The notes under the pieces: generated by a model
The model's input: the letters and a program-made list of their open reading frames with translations, nothing else
Database searches by the model: none
Told to the model about the DNA's origin: nothing
Shown: positions 8,181 to 17,875 of the stretch, in pieces
Layout: each line of letters begins with the position of its first letter
Position numbering within the stretch: the first letter of the stretch is position 1
Made by a program: the position numbers and the translations under genes
Assembly: GCA_031255325.1 (NCBI GenBank)
Contig: JAIRST010000067.1
Coordinates: forward strand, 1-34,089
Direction: 5' to 3'
Origin: Holosporales bacterium
Lineage (GTDB): Bacteria; Pseudomonadota; Alphaproteobacteria; UBA3830; JAIRMZ01
Length of the DNA: 34,089 nucleotides

Positions 8181-9986
8181 ATGCGCAAAAAATTGTATGA
8201 TCTTCCATACCGTCCTACGCGGCGTCTCTTCGGGCTTTTTATTTTTGAAGTTTTTTCTTTTATCCTTATTTTTTCTCGCTTAGCGTTCCTGCAATTCTGG
8301 GAAGATGAGCGTTATAATTTGCTTTCTCAGAAAAATTGCGTTCGTTTCTTTCCTATCCTGCCTCAAAGGGGGGAGATTTATGATAAGAATGGCCATATTC
8401 TAGCAACAAATGATGGGTCTTATCGCCTTTTTCTGGAAAATCCTTCTAAATCACGATTAGAAAAAATCTTAGGTGTTCTTAAAACAGAATTGTCTCTTTC
8501 CGAAAAAGAGATCGCCTGCATTCAGGAAAAAAGTCTTAAAAGTCCATATCTTTCTTTGATCCTTGTGCGAGATAAACTTTCATGGAAAGAAGTTTCCCTC
8601 TTGGTGTTTCTTCAGTCAACATGGCCAGAGCTCAATATCACTCTTGGATACACGCGTTCTTATCCTTATGAAGAGGCTTTCGGACATGTGGTAGGCTACA
8701 TAGGCTCTTCTAACGCACAGGAAGAAAACCAAGGGGTCTTACCTGTGAAACACCCTGACTATCGTGTGGGAAAAGTCGGGTTAGAACGTACCTTTAATAG
8801 CACTCTGTTGGGCAAGATTGGTTTTCGTAAAGTAGAAACTAATGCAGTAGGACGTATTGTTCGTCAGCTTGAGCTCTCTCCTGCTGTGTCTGGAGAATGT
8901 ATTAAAACGACGCTGGATGCGGATTTACAATCCTTTGTTTATACTTTACTGAAACCCTATAAAGCTGCTTCTTGCATTGTGATCGAAATACCGTCAGGGG
9001 CTATCAGGTGCCTTGTTTCGGTGCCCTCTTATTCCCCTACAGGACTCAGTCAAGGCAAAAGTATCGATTGGCAAACGGCACTTCAAGATCCGTGTCATCC
9101 TTTACTCCATCGTGCTATTGCAGGGCACTATCCTCCTGCGTCACCTTTTAAAATTGTAACTGCCATTGCGGCGTTAGAAGCGGGGATTATTGCCCCAAAA
9201 GAAACTATTTCCTGTCCAGGGTATTTTGAATTAGGAGGACATAAATTCCATTGCTGGCACAAGACGGGTCATGGCTCTATCACTCTTGAGGAAGCCATTT
9301 GTAAATCGTGCGATGTATACTTTTTTACTTTAGCGGGTCGTTTAGGCATTGATAAAATTGCGACAATGGCACAGCGTCTGGGTTTTGGTAAACCTACGGG
9401 AATTATGTTGTATGGCGAGAAAGCGGGTCTTGTGCCTTCTCGTGCGTGGAAATTGTTAAAGCGTCATGAAAGGTGGTCTCCAGCAGATACCGTTCTTGTT
9501 TCCATCGGGCAGGGGCCAATTCTTGCAACACCGTTACAGCTTGCAACATTTATAGCGCATATTGCGAATAAAGGGGTTCGTGTGTTTCCTACATTAGAAG
9601 AAAAAGAAGGACATTCAGCAGAAGAACTTGGATTCCGACCGGAAACGATTGCTTTCCTGCAACGCGCTCTTACGGAAGCGTGTACTACAGGAACGGGACG
9701 TCGTGCTCGTCTTGAGCCTTTTCTTGTGGCTGGAAAAACAGGGACAGCACAAGTACGTAGCATTAGCAGCCAAGACAGAATGCTTGGCAAGACGGACACC
9801 CGCGATCGTCCTTGGGAAGAGCGTGACCATGCGTCTTTTGTTGGATATATACCTGCGGATAAGCCACGCTATGCTTTGGTTATTGTTATTGAACATGGGG
9901 GTAAAGGAGGAGAGGGGGCTGCTCCTTTAGCAAAGGTTGTGTTTGAAAAATTGTTAATCCCTCACGCTGCAGGAGAGCATGCGTAA
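8181..9986 (+). CDS. mrdA: Penicillin-binding protein 2, elongasome transpeptidase
   Basis: PBP2 cross-links peptidoglycan during side-wall elongation, paired with RodA. The 601-residue protein has one N-terminal membrane anchor (about 15-38), then the PBP dimerisation domain starting with the PQRGEIYDKNG motif near 61. The transpeptidase domain has SPFK (nucleophile Ser321), SCD at 376-378 in place of the usual SxN, and KTG at 519-521. The SxD form of the second motif is typical of PBP2. The length is close to the usual 600-650. The ATG follows a weak GGTTAGG. The 3' end overlaps rodA by 8 bases, so both are one translational unit. Confidence 0.96.
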   Translation: MRKKLYDLPYRPTRRLFGLFIFEVFSFILIFSRLAFLQFWEDERYNLLSQKNCVRFFPILPQRGEIYDKNGHILATNDGSYRLFLENPSKSRLEKILGVLKTELSLSEKEIACIQEKSLKSPYLSLILVRDKLSWKEVSLLVFLQSTWPELNITLGYTRSYPYEEAFGHVVGYIGSSNAQEENQGVLPVKHPDYRVGKVGLERTFNSTLLGKIGFRKVETNAVGRIVRQLELSPAVSGECIKTTLDADLQSFVYTLLKPYKAASCIVIEIPSGAIRCLVSVPSYSPTGLSQGKSIDWQTALQDPCHPLLHRAIAGHYPPASPFKIVTAIAALEAGIIAPKETISCPGYFELGGHKFHCWHKTGHGSITLEEAICKSCDVYFFTLAGRLGIDKIATMAQRLGFGKPTGIMLYGEKAGLVPSRAWKLLKRHERWSPADTVLVSIGQGPILATPLQLATFIAHIANKGVRVFPTLEEKEGHSAEELGFRPETIAFLQRALTEACTTGTGRRARLEPFLVAGKTGTAQVRSISSQDRMLGKTDTRDRPWEERDHASFVGYIPADKPRYALVIVIEHGGKGGEGAAPLAKVVFEKLLIPHAAGEHA

Positions 9987-11091
9987 GTACCGTAATCTCT
10001 CCTTCATTTCTTTTCTTTTAAAGAATGCTGTTTTTCTTACCATAATTTGTTTAATCATGCTGATCGGTGTTGCGATGCAATACAGTGCAGGAGGCGGGCA
10101 TTGGATGCCTCGAGCCGGAAAGCATCTCTTTCGTTTCATTGTATGTATGGGCGTAATGTTAACGATAGCGCTGACCGACCAACGTTTTTGGTATGCATGG
10201 GCTTATTGGTTATACATAGGCGTTCTGTTTTTGCTCTTTTTCGTTGGACTTTGGGGGGGGGTCGGAATGGGAGCGCGGCGATGGATTGGCTTGTACATTA
10301 TAGAAATTCAACCTTCAGAATTTATGAAAGTCGCTCTTGTTCTGGTTTTATCTCGCTATTACTGCAGTCTAAATGTATGTGAAAGACAAGCTCCTGGTGT
10401 TCACATTACGCCCCTTCTGATGGTCGCTATTCCCTCCATTCTCGTTCTAAGACAGCCAGATCTTGGCAGCGCCTTAATATTGGTAGGAGCTGGATTCGGG
10501 GTTATTTTTTTTGCAGGTCTTCAGTTGTGGAAAATTGTTGCCTCTTTCTTGCTCGGATTATGCAGCTTTCCTATCGCTTGGATGCATCTGCATACGTATC
10601 AAAAAAAACGTATCCTTATTTTTCTAAACCCCGACCAAGACCCGCTTGGAGCCGGCTATCATCTGCTGCAATCAAAAATCGCCCTTGGATCGGCAGGGTT
10701 TTGGGGAAAAGGGTTCCTAAAAGGCACACAAAGTCATCTTAATTTCTTGCCAGAAAAACATACAGATTTTATCTTCGCTATGCTATGTGAGGAATTTGGT
10801 TTTCTCGGAGGAAGCTTGCTTTTATTCCTTTATATAACACTGATTGCGCTTAGTTACCTAATGACCAGTACTGTACGTGGATATTTTGGCCGTTTGATGG
10901 GGAGTGGATTGACGTTTCTTTTGTTTCTCCATGTGTTTGTTAATATTGGAATGGTAATGGGGCTTTTACCTATTGTTGGTGTTCCTCTTTCTTTTGTCTC
11001 TTATGGAGGAAGTTCAATGCTTTCCGCCGCCATCGCCCTGGGATTTGTTCTGAACATAGCGCATTATAGTACATTGCGCTTAGGGGAGTAG
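9979..11091 (+). CDS. rodA: Rod-shape-determining peptidoglycan glycosyltransferase RodA
   Basis: RodA is the SEDS-family glycan polymerase of the elongasome, an integral membrane protein with about ten helices. Family signatures include GVGMGARRWI followed by QPSEFMK, then RQPDLGSALI, NPDQDPLGAGYH, and the conserved EKHTDFIFA with the catalytic-site Asp. The C-terminal block is GLLPIVGVPLSFVSYGG. The 370 residues match the family. It overlaps mrdA by 8 bases. A run of nine G lies within the LWGGVG codons; the frame is intact and the flanking GARRW motif is conserved, so the run is real coding sequence. Confidence 0.96.
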   Translation: MRKYRNLSFISFLLKNAVFLTIICLIMLIGVAMQYSAGGGHWMPRAGKHLFRFIVCMGVMLTIALTDQRFWYAWAYWLYIGVLFLLFFVGLWGGVGMGARRWIGLYIIEIQPSEFMKVALVLVLSRYYCSLNVCERQAPGVHITPLLMVAIPSILVLRQPDLGSALILVGAGFGVIFFAGLQLWKIVASFLLGLCSFPIAWMHLHTYQKKRILIFLNPDQDPLGAGYHLLQSKIALGSAGFWGKGFLKGTQSHLNFLPEKHTDFIFAMLCEEFGFLGGSLLLFLYITLIALSYLMTSTVRGYFGRLMGSGLTFLLFLHVFVNIGMVMGLLPIVGVPLSFVSYGGSSMLSAAIALGFVLNIAHYSTLRLGE

Positions 11092-11212
11092 GTTTTTATC
11101 TATCCACAGCCATGCTAGTCTTACTGCTATACTTACCCTTCCCAATACCTCTCAAAACTTAAAGCCTTATGCTGATATATTTTTTATTTAATTTTATAAA
11201 ATATTATGCTAT

Positions 11213-11218
11213 TATAAT
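11213..11218 (+). promoter_or_regulatory. -10 box of the TrpR-like/ABC operon
   Basis: A perfect TATAAT precedes the cassette. No convincing -35 hexamer is visible 16-18 bases upstream, where the sequence is a T/A run. The predicted start site falls inside the palindrome at 11218-11243. Confidence 0.45.
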
Positions 11219-11243
11219 TATGTTCCATTATGATGGAACATAA
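11218..11243 (+). promoter_or_regulatory. Candidate operator: perfect 11-4-11 palindrome
   Basis: TTATGTTCCAT and its exact reverse complement ATGGAACATAA flank TATG. The palindrome begins at the last base of the TATAAT box and ends at the Shine-Dalgarno sequence of the TrpR-like gene. A protein bound here would block the polymerase or the early transcript. Its position directly before a repressor gene makes autoregulation the simplest reading. It does not look like the E. coli trp operator. Confidence 0.6.
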
Positions 11244-11253
11244 GAGTGAAAAC

Positions 11254-11547
11254 ATGGGTTTATATGATGATGTTAATTTGTTTGAAGCATTGGTTGCGTT
11301 AGATTCTTTTGATGAGGCAAAGAAATTTCTAATGGATCTTTGTACATTAGCGGAAATTGAAACTTTTTCGGAAAGGTGGAAAGTCTGTCAGCTTTTAGCT
11401 TGCGGAAAGTTTTCTTATAGAGAAATCCGGAAATTAACAGGAGCAAGCTTAACCACGATAAGGCGTGTTGCACGGTTTTTAATTGATGAACCTTATGGAG
11501 GATACAGGAGCTTATTGGAAAAAACACAAAAGAGGAAAGAAAAATGA
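11254..11547 (+). CDS. TrpR/YerC-family transcriptional repressor
   Basis: This small helical DNA-binding protein belongs to the TrpR superfamily (TrpR-related YerC/YecD type). The helix-turn-helix lies in SYREIRKLTGASLTTIRRVARFL. By eye-alignment to E. coli TrpR, the corepressor-contacting Thr44, Arg54 and Arg84 correspond to Thr31, Arg41 and Arg71, so tryptophan or a similar ligand is plausible. The track start at 11230 lies inside the palindrome; the ATG at 11254 has AAGAG 7 bases upstream and leaves a 97-residue protein of normal family length. The stop overlaps the next ATG (ATGA). The gene heads an ABC-transporter operon, which it probably controls together with itself. Confidence 0.85.
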   Translation: MGLYDDVNLFEALVALDSFDEAKKFLMDLCTLAEIETFSERWKVCQLLACGKFSYREIRKLTGASLTTIRRVARFLIDEPYGGYRSLLEKTQKRKEK

Positions 11548-12494
11548 TGAAGAAGATTATTGCATTGCTATTAGGTTTATCAGGCATTCCCGTGAGTCAC
11601 GCGCTTCTTCCTGAAAACGCAAAGCCCGTTAAAATAGGAGTTTGTAAAGCTATAGAACATGAAGCCTTAAATTCCGTTGTTGCTGGAATGGAAGGATATT
11701 TTAAGCAACAAAAAATCAATTACCAACTTTCCGTGGAAACATGTCAAGGAAATATGGCGCTCGGTTCTCAGGCAATAGCGAAATTCGTCAATTCTGGGTT
11801 TAATATCATCGTTACAGTAGGAACGCTTCCAACACAGTGTGCCTATAGTGTTGCTAAAAGCGGAAAAGCGAAGGTGATTTTTGGGTCTGTCACAAATCCT
11901 AAAGACATATCAGTAAATATTGCAAGCGTTTCTATAACAGGCATATCAAATTTCGTCGATCTTGAGCCTCAAATAAAGATGTTTCAGGACATACAGCCTT
12001 CTCTAAAAACATTGGGAATTTTATATAATACAGGGGAAGCCAATTCCCTTTCAATTGTTAGGGAACTAAGGGATATGTGTGCAAAAAACAACCTTAAATT
12101 AATAGAGCAAGGTGTATATAAAGTGTCTGATATTCCCCAAGCTTGTGAAAAGCTTTCAGCATCTGTGGATGCAATTTTTATAAGCAATGATAATTTAGCC
12201 CTAAGTTGCATAGGAAATATCGTAAAGGTGTGTACTGCCAAGAAAATCCCTGTGTATGTTAGTGATACTGATCAGGTTAAAAACGGATGTGTCGCTGCTT
12301 TAGGACCCAACCAATATAATATCGGGGTGCAAGTCGGGAAAATTGTTGAGCGGATCGCAGCAGGTGAAGACAATATACCAATACAGTATCCAGAAACCGT
12401 AGAGTTACGCATTAACCTTAAGGCGGCTAAAGCATCGGGGGTGACTATTCCTGATACGATTTTATCACGTGCGAAAGAGATCATTCGCGAATAA
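11544..12494 (+). CDS. ABC transporter periplasmic substrate-binding protein (TrpX-like)
   Basis: This is the solute-binding protein of an importer, in the ABC_sub_bind (PF04392) group that includes the predicted tryptophan/tyrosine binder TrpX. An N-terminal signal peptide (KKIIALLLGLSGIPVSHA) ends without a lipobox, so it is a soluble periplasmic protein. The body shows the two-lobe pattern of the family: VKIGVCKAIEHEALNSVV at the start, NIIVTVGTLPTQCA, KVIFGSVTNP, LGILYNTGEANS, DAIFISNDNLAL and the C-terminal YNIGVQVGKIVERI. The ATG overlaps the repressor stop, and a second ATG three bases on is equally plausible. Substrate is inferred only from family and from the TrpR-like neighbour. Confidence 0.88.
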   Translation: MMKKIIALLLGLSGIPVSHALLPENAKPVKIGVCKAIEHEALNSVVAGMEGYFKQQKINYQLSVETCQGNMALGSQAIAKFVNSGFNIIVTVGTLPTQCAYSVAKSGKAKVIFGSVTNPKDISVNIASVSITGISNFVDLEPQIKMFQDIQPSLKTLGILYNTGEANSLSIVRELRDMCAKNNLKLIEQGVYKVSDIPQACEKLSASVDAIFISNDNLALSCIGNIVKVCTAKKIPVYVSDTDQVKNGCVAALGPNQYNIGVQVGKIVERIAAGEDNIPIQYPETVELRINLKAAKASGVTIPDTILSRAKEIIRE

Positions 12495-12496
12495 AT

Positions 12497-13348
12497 ATGA
12501 TAAGCGCTCAAGAACTTTTATTAAGTCTAGAAATTGGACTTATATACGGAATTGTTGCCATAGGAATATACATAACCTTTCGAGCGATAAATTTTCCAGA
12601 CATGACGTGTGATGGAAGTTTTATTCTTGGGGCTGTTGTGTCGTCCGTTACGATAAAGTGTGGATATAATCCTTGTCTATCAATCGGACTAGCCTTTCTT
12701 TCGGGAGGCCTTTCTGGATTTTTTACTGGAATTTTAAATATCTGGCTAAAGATAGAAGACCTTCTTTCAGGAATTATCATTGCCTTCATGCTATATTCCA
12801 TCAGCCTGAGGATTATGGGGGATTCCCCTAACATTACTTTTATTGATGAGTTTACTGTATTCAGCGGAGGAAAACCTTTATGTGCAATAGCAACAATTCT
12901 CTTTATTCTTGTGGTGTTTTTTATATTCATTCTTAATACAGACTTTGGGCTTAGTTTAAGAGCTGTTGGCAAAAATAAAAAATTCATTTCTATTTATGGA
13001 GCCTCTGTCAACGCTCTCATCTTTACAGGGCTTATTGCCAGCAATGCTATGATCGGAATGTGCGGTGCTCTTTTTACTCAATATCAAGGATTCTGCGACA
13101 TCTCTCAAGGCACAGGTACGCTTGTCATTGGACTGGCCTCTGTCATTATTGGGAACACAATCTTTTCTTTCAAAAGTGTTTTCTGGTCTGTTCCTGCCTG
13201 CGTTATAGGGTCTGTTCTATATAGGGTTTTTATGGTTTTTGCTATGCACAGCGATTCCCTCGGCTTAAAGACGCAGGATCTTAATTTAGTTACAGGAATA
13301 CTGATGATTACTCTTACGATCTTACGGAAAAGAAAATGCTCCAGTTGA
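12497..13348 (+). CDS. ABC transporter permease (TrpY-like)
   Basis: This membrane subunit of the same importer belongs to the branched-chain-type permeases (BPD_transp_2, PF02653). The 283 residues form about eight hydrophobic segments. Family features are the early GLIYGIVAIGIYITFRAINFPDMTCDGSF stretch, equivalent to the LxxLxADGS-type start of these permeases, and FGLSLRAVGKN before the cytoplasmic coupling loop. It starts 2 bases after the binding protein and its end overlaps the ATPase by 13 bases. Composition matches the rest of the cassette, somewhat more AT-rich than rodA and hisS. Confidence 0.9.
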   Translation: MISAQELLLSLEIGLIYGIVAIGIYITFRAINFPDMTCDGSFILGAVVSSVTIKCGYNPCLSIGLAFLSGGLSGFFTGILNIWLKIEDLLSGIIIAFMLYSISLRIMGDSPNITFIDEFTVFSGGKPLCAIATILFILVVFFIFILNTDFGLSLRAVGKNKKFISIYGASVNALIFTGLIASNAMIGMCGALFTQYQGFCDISQGTGTLVIGLASVIIGNTIFSFKSVFWSVPACVIGSVLYRVFMVFAMHSDSLGLKTQDLNLVTGILMITLTILRKRKCSS

Positions 13349-14010
13349 AAAATATCACTGTCAGAAATGTTCTGCATAATCTCAATTTAACAGTTGATAC
13401 GGGAGATTTTATTCTGCTAATTGGCGAAAATGGAGCTGGTAAAACGACATTATTTAACACAATTTCCGGAGATCTTATCCCAAAGAGTGGCTCTATTATA
13501 ATAGACGGTCGGGATGTAACCTGTATCCCGCAACACAAAAGAGCGGTTCTTGTTTCAAGTGTTCTGCAAGATCCTCGGTCTGGTACTGTGGGAGGAATGA
13601 CGCTTCGCGAAAATCTACATATCGCCTATACGCGCGGGAAAAGACGGCACTTAAAGATCAGTAATTCCTGCTTGCGCGAGGATTTATATAAAGAGAAATT
13701 AAGCCTCTTAGGCATGAATTTAGAAAATAGATTAGACGAATATGTGGAAAATTTATCTGGAGGGCAGAGGCAGGCGCTAAGCATCATACTATCAATTATT
13801 GCAGATTCTAAAATCATTTTACTCGACGAAATAACAGCTGCGTTAGATGCCAAATCATCCTATAGTATTATGGAAATTGTGGATAAAACAATAAGGCAAG
13901 GGCAAAAAACCTGCCTTATGATTACCCATGATATAAGCCATACCACCCAATTCGGGGACAAAGTTCTCCTTTTAAAGAAAGGAACATTAAAAGAGGCCAA
14001 TCCTTCATAG
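13336..14010 (+). CDS. ABC transporter ATP-binding protein (TrpZ-like)
   Basis: This is the ATPase that powers the importer. Walker A GENGAGKTT is at 30-38, the signature LSGGQ at 140-144, Walker B ILLDE at 161-165 with the catalytic Glu, and the switch His198 in MITHD, so it looks active. At 224 residues it is a compact single-domain ATPase. It overlaps the permease by 13 bases, consistent with tight coupling. It is the last gene of the repressor-binding protein-permease-ATPase operon; no terminator hairpin with a T-run is visible after it. Confidence 0.93.
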   Translation: MLQLKNITVRNVLHNLNLTVDTGDFILLIGENGAGKTTLFNTISGDLIPKSGSIIIDGRDVTCIPQHKRAVLVSSVLQDPRSGTVGGMTLRENLHIAYTRGKRRHLKISNSCLREDLYKEKLSLLGMNLENRLDEYVENLSGGQRQALSIILSIIADSKIILLDEITAALDAKSSYSIMEIVDKTIRQGQKTCLMITHDISHTTQFGDKVLLLKKGTLKEANPS

Positions 14011-14151
14011 GATGAAAGCCGTTAGATAAAAGATAATGGTAGCTCTAGAAAGAGGCAACAATAATTTCCACATAATTTTAGACTTCATCGTTTTAAAATC
14101 ATGCATATGCTTTCTTAAATCGTCGTCATGAGGGGGCTGTTTTGATTGCAT
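14005..14151 (-). CDS. Possible 48-residue membrane protein, unrecognised
   Basis: On the minus strand the ATG at 14151 opens a 48-codon frame. It begins with a charged, His-rich segment (MQSKQPPHDDDLRKHMHDF) and ends with one hydrophobic helix (LLLPLSRATIIFYLTAFIL). This resembles the layout of small single-span subunits such as the alphaproteobacterial aa3-oxidase subunit IV, but I cannot match a family. It overlaps the 3' end of the ABC ATPase by 6 bases, tail to tail. No good Shine-Dalgarno sequence is seen. It may be a chance frame. Confidence 0.3.
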   Translation of the reverse strand: MQSKQPPHDDDLRKHMHDFKTMKSKIMWKLLLPLSRATIIFYLTAFIL

Positions 14152-14314
14152 CGTTATCTGTAATGGATACACGGCTCACCCTTCTCAAAGTGCGAGTATC
14201 CTATTGTTTGTTTCATAAACCTATCTCATCAATATCCTAGAAACAAATCATTCTCCGACATTGCATACGAAAGATTCTCCATTTATACAAAGAAGACGAA
14301 TAAATGGGAAAAAG

Positions 14315-15541
14315 ATGGCGATTTTTCAACCAGTGCGTGGGATGCATGATTTTCTGCCAAAGGAAGCCTATCGCTTTTCTTGTTTAATAGAGCAAGGGCG
14401 TACTCTTGCTCGTCACTATGGTTTTCATGAGATTCAAACGCCGATACTGGAAAAAGCAGAAGTATTTTCTCGCCCGTTGGGGGAATCCAGTGATGTTGTC
14501 GGCAAGGAAATGTACCTCCTTACAGACCGAGGAGGCGAGATACTCGCTCTTCGCCCTGAAGGGACAGCATCCGTTGTACGTGCCTTTCTTTCGAATGGAT
14601 TAACAGATACGCTTCCCTTTAAAGAATTCTATACAGGCCCCATGTTTCGCTATGAACGTCCGCAAAAAGGGCGTTACCGCCAATTTCATCAAATAGGAAT
14701 CGAAAACTTAGGAGAATCAAGTCCTTGGAGCGATGCCGAAAGCATTTTTCTGGCACAACAATACCTGAAATCTATTCAGATAGAAGCCTTTCTTGAAATC
14801 AATACACTTGGAGACGCGGCATCACGCGCCGCTTACAAAGAAGCGTTAGTAGCGTATTTTAAAGAAAAACGTACGACCCTTTCTGCATTAAGCTTGAAGC
14901 GCCTTGAACAAAATCCGCTTAGAATTTTGGATTCCAAAGAACCTGAAGACCAAGATATTATTCAACAGGCCCCAACTTTAGAAGCTTTTCTAACCTCAGA
15001 AGCTCGCACCTTCTTTGAAACATTATGCACAGGATTAAAAACTCTTGGCATAGCGTATCGGCAGAATCCGCGCCTCGTGCGAGGATTAGATTACTATACG
15101 CACACAGTTTTTGAGTTCGTTCCTCCCTCGGGTGAAGGAGGAACTCTTCTTGCGGGGGGGCATTATGATCATCTTGTCGAGCTGATGGGTGGTCCAAAAA
15201 TGTCTGGATTTGGATGGGCTGCAGGGTTGGAACGACTATCGCTCGCGGCCTGCCCGATGGGAGCTATGGAACGCTCTATTGCTGTTATTACGGTTAACTT
15301 TAATAGTGAGGCTTATACTTGCGCTCGTCTTTTGCGTGACCAAGGATACATTGTAGAAGTATTTAGCGGAAAAGATTTTGGGAAACTTTTAAAAAAGGCT
15401 GATAGGAATCAAGCACGTTATGCTGTTATTTTAGGAGAAGAAGAAATAAATACGGCGACTGTTTCAATTAAAGATCTGGATAACCGAATCCAAGAGCGTG
15501 TTCCTTTAGCCTCTTTAAAGGAGTTTTCAAAACCTTTATGA
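14315..15541 (+). CDS. hisS: Histidine-tRNA ligase
   Basis: This class II aminoacyl-tRNA synthetase charges tRNA-His. I chose the ATG at 14315, beginning [15 protein letters not shown], because this is the conserved N-terminus and a GGGAAAA precedes it; the track start (TTG at 14261) adds an unconserved tail. Motif 2 is in [17 protein letters not shown]. The histidine-specific [15 protein letters not shown] and [13 protein letters not shown] follow, and motif 3 is in [13 protein letters not shown]-terminal anticodon-binding domain is present (AVITVNF to the end). The 408 residues are normal. The stop overlaps prfA by 4 bases (ATGA). Confidence 0.97.
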   Translation: MAIFQPVRGMHDFLPKEAYRFSCLIEQGRTLARHYGFHEIQTPILEKAEVFSRPLGESSDVVGKEMYLLTDRGGEILALRPEGTASVVRAFLSNGLTDTLPFKEFYTGPMFRYERPQKGRYRQFHQIGIENLGESSPWSDAESIFLAQQYLKSIQIEAFLEINTLGDAASRAAYKEALVAYFKEKRTTLSALSLKRLEQNPLRILDSKEPEDQDIIQQAPTLEAFLTSEARTFFETLCTGLKTLGIAYRQNPRLVRGLDYYTHTVFEFVPPSGEGGTLLAGGHYDHLVELMGGPKMSGFGWAAGLERLSLAACPMGAMERSIAVITVNFNSEAYTCARLLRDQGYIVEVFSGKDFGKLLKKADRNQARYAVILGEEEINTATVSIKDLDNRIQERVPLASLKEFSKPL

Positions 15542-16614
15542 GCCTGTATGAAACCTATGCCATCTATCTAAAGCGTTTTTCTGATTTGAAGGAAGCGATG
15601 GCCAAGGAAGCTGGAGATGCCGAGCGTTTTATCACGCTTTCTAAAGAGTTCTCGGGACTTGAGCCTATTGTAGAACGCATTACTGAGGTACAAGCCGTAC
15701 AGGAGGAAATTCTCCAGATTGAGGAAGCTTTGCAAGGTGATGAAGAAGATGAAGCGTTTGTTGTGCTTGCCACCGAAGAACTCCAGCAGCTTAAAGAAAA
15801 ACTCCCAGAGCTTGAACGTCAGCTTAAAGTTTTCCTGCTGCCAAAAGATGCCTTTGATGAAAAGAGTGCTATCATCGAAGTACGAGCAGGTGCCGGTGGA
15901 GATGAAGCCGGATTGTTTGCTGCAGATTTATTCCGGATGTACCAGCGCTATGCGGAAACGCAAAAATGGCGTGTTGAGATTTTATATACCCATGAAAATG
16001 AATTAGGAGGTTTTAAAGAAGCTTCGGCGAGCATTAGAGGATGCGGGGTATTTTCACAGTTGAAATTCGAAATGGGAGTTCATCGTGTGCAACGTGTTCC
16101 TGAAACTGAAGCGAGTGGACGTATTCATACTTCAACAGCGACGGTTGCAGTGCTTCCAGAACCGGAAGAAGTGGATGTGCAACTTGACGATAAAGACCTG
16201 AAAATTGATGTCATGCGGGCTTCTGGGGCTGGGGGGCAGCATGTCAACAAAACGGAAAGTGCCGTGCGCATTACGCATATTCCTACAGGGCTTGTTGTCT
16301 TCCAACAAGATGAGCGTTCGCAGCATATGAATAAAGCAAAAGCGCTGAAAATTCTCCGTGCTCGTTTATTCGAATTAGAAAGATCCCGTGCGGATGCTGA
16401 ACGCGCAGCAGATAGAAAGGACCAGGTAGGTACCGGAGACCGTTCCGAACGCGTTCGGACGTACAATTTCCCTCAAGGGCGCGTTACGGATCATCGTATT
16501 AATATGACTCTTTATAAGCTCGACAGGGTCTTAGAAGGAGAAGCTTTAGGAGAGCTGATCAAAGCCCTCATCCGCGCAGATCAAAATACCCGCTTAGCTA
16601 CGGCGCATGTATAA
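15538..16614 (+). CDS. prfA: Peptide chain release factor 1
   Basis: RF1 recognises UAA and UAG and triggers peptide release. The 358 residues include an N-terminal coiled region, the codon-recognition tripeptide PxT present as PET (188-190, in [14 protein letters not shown]), and the catalytic GGQ at 232-234 in [14 protein letters not shown]-terminal tail ends [11 protein letters not shown]. It is translationally coupled to hisS. The methyltransferase PrmC, which often follows prfA, is not next door. Normal RF1 together with TGA used as a stop elsewhere argues against an altered genetic code. Confidence 0.97.
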   Translation: MSLYETYAIYLKRFSDLKEAMAKEAGDAERFITLSKEFSGLEPIVERITEVQAVQEEILQIEEALQGDEEDEAFVVLATEELQQLKEKLPELERQLKVFLLPKDAFDEKSAIIEVRAGAGGDEAGLFAADLFRMYQRYAETQKWRVEILYTHENELGGFKEASASIRGCGVFSQLKFEMGVHRVQRVPETEASGRIHTSTATVAVLPEPEEVDVQLDDKDLKIDVMRASGAGGQHVNKTESAVRITHIPTGLVVFQQDERSQHMNKAKALKILRARLFELERSRADAERAADRKDQVGTGDRSERVRTYNFPQGRVTDHRINMTLYKLDRVLEGEALGELIKALIRADQNTRLATAHV

Positions 16615-16662
16615 AAAGCGAGAGGATGTATGAAATCCTAAATATAAATTGGTTTTTTCTTA

Positions 16663-16691
16663 TTGATAGGTGGTTCTCTAAATTCTATTAC
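16663..16691 (+). promoter_or_regulatory. Candidate promoter for mreBCD
   Basis: TTGATA, a 17-base spacer and TATTAC lie about 130 bases upstream of the mreB start. The 208-base gap is otherwise AT-rich with no coding frame, so mreBCD very likely has its own promoter here. Confidence 0.45.
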
Positions 16692-16810
16692 ACACAAATG
16701 TTTTTATCTTTTGTACAAATTTCAAAGAATTCATGCACGCAAGAATTTCTCGGCATATCCTCTTTTAGTTATCCAGGAGTTAGCGTAAATTGAAAACAAC
16801 AATCAAATAG

Positions 16811-17866
<1,056 letters not shown>

Positions 17867-17875
17867 TAAGGACAC

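Noticed and set aside
12508-12987. 159-residue minus-strand ORF inside the ABC permease
   Set aside because: Antisense shadow of a clear membrane permease; the residue pattern follows from the opposite strand.
6341-14179. Repeated 10-mer CACGGCTCAC upstream of mfd (6341) and of hisS (14170)
   Set aside because: Hundreds of shared 10-mers are expected by chance in 34 kb; the match does not extend.
15151-15162. Seven-G run in hisS as a switching tract
   Set aside because: Shorter than the rodA and mreD runs and within the conserved GGHYDH codons, so ordinary coding sequence explains it.
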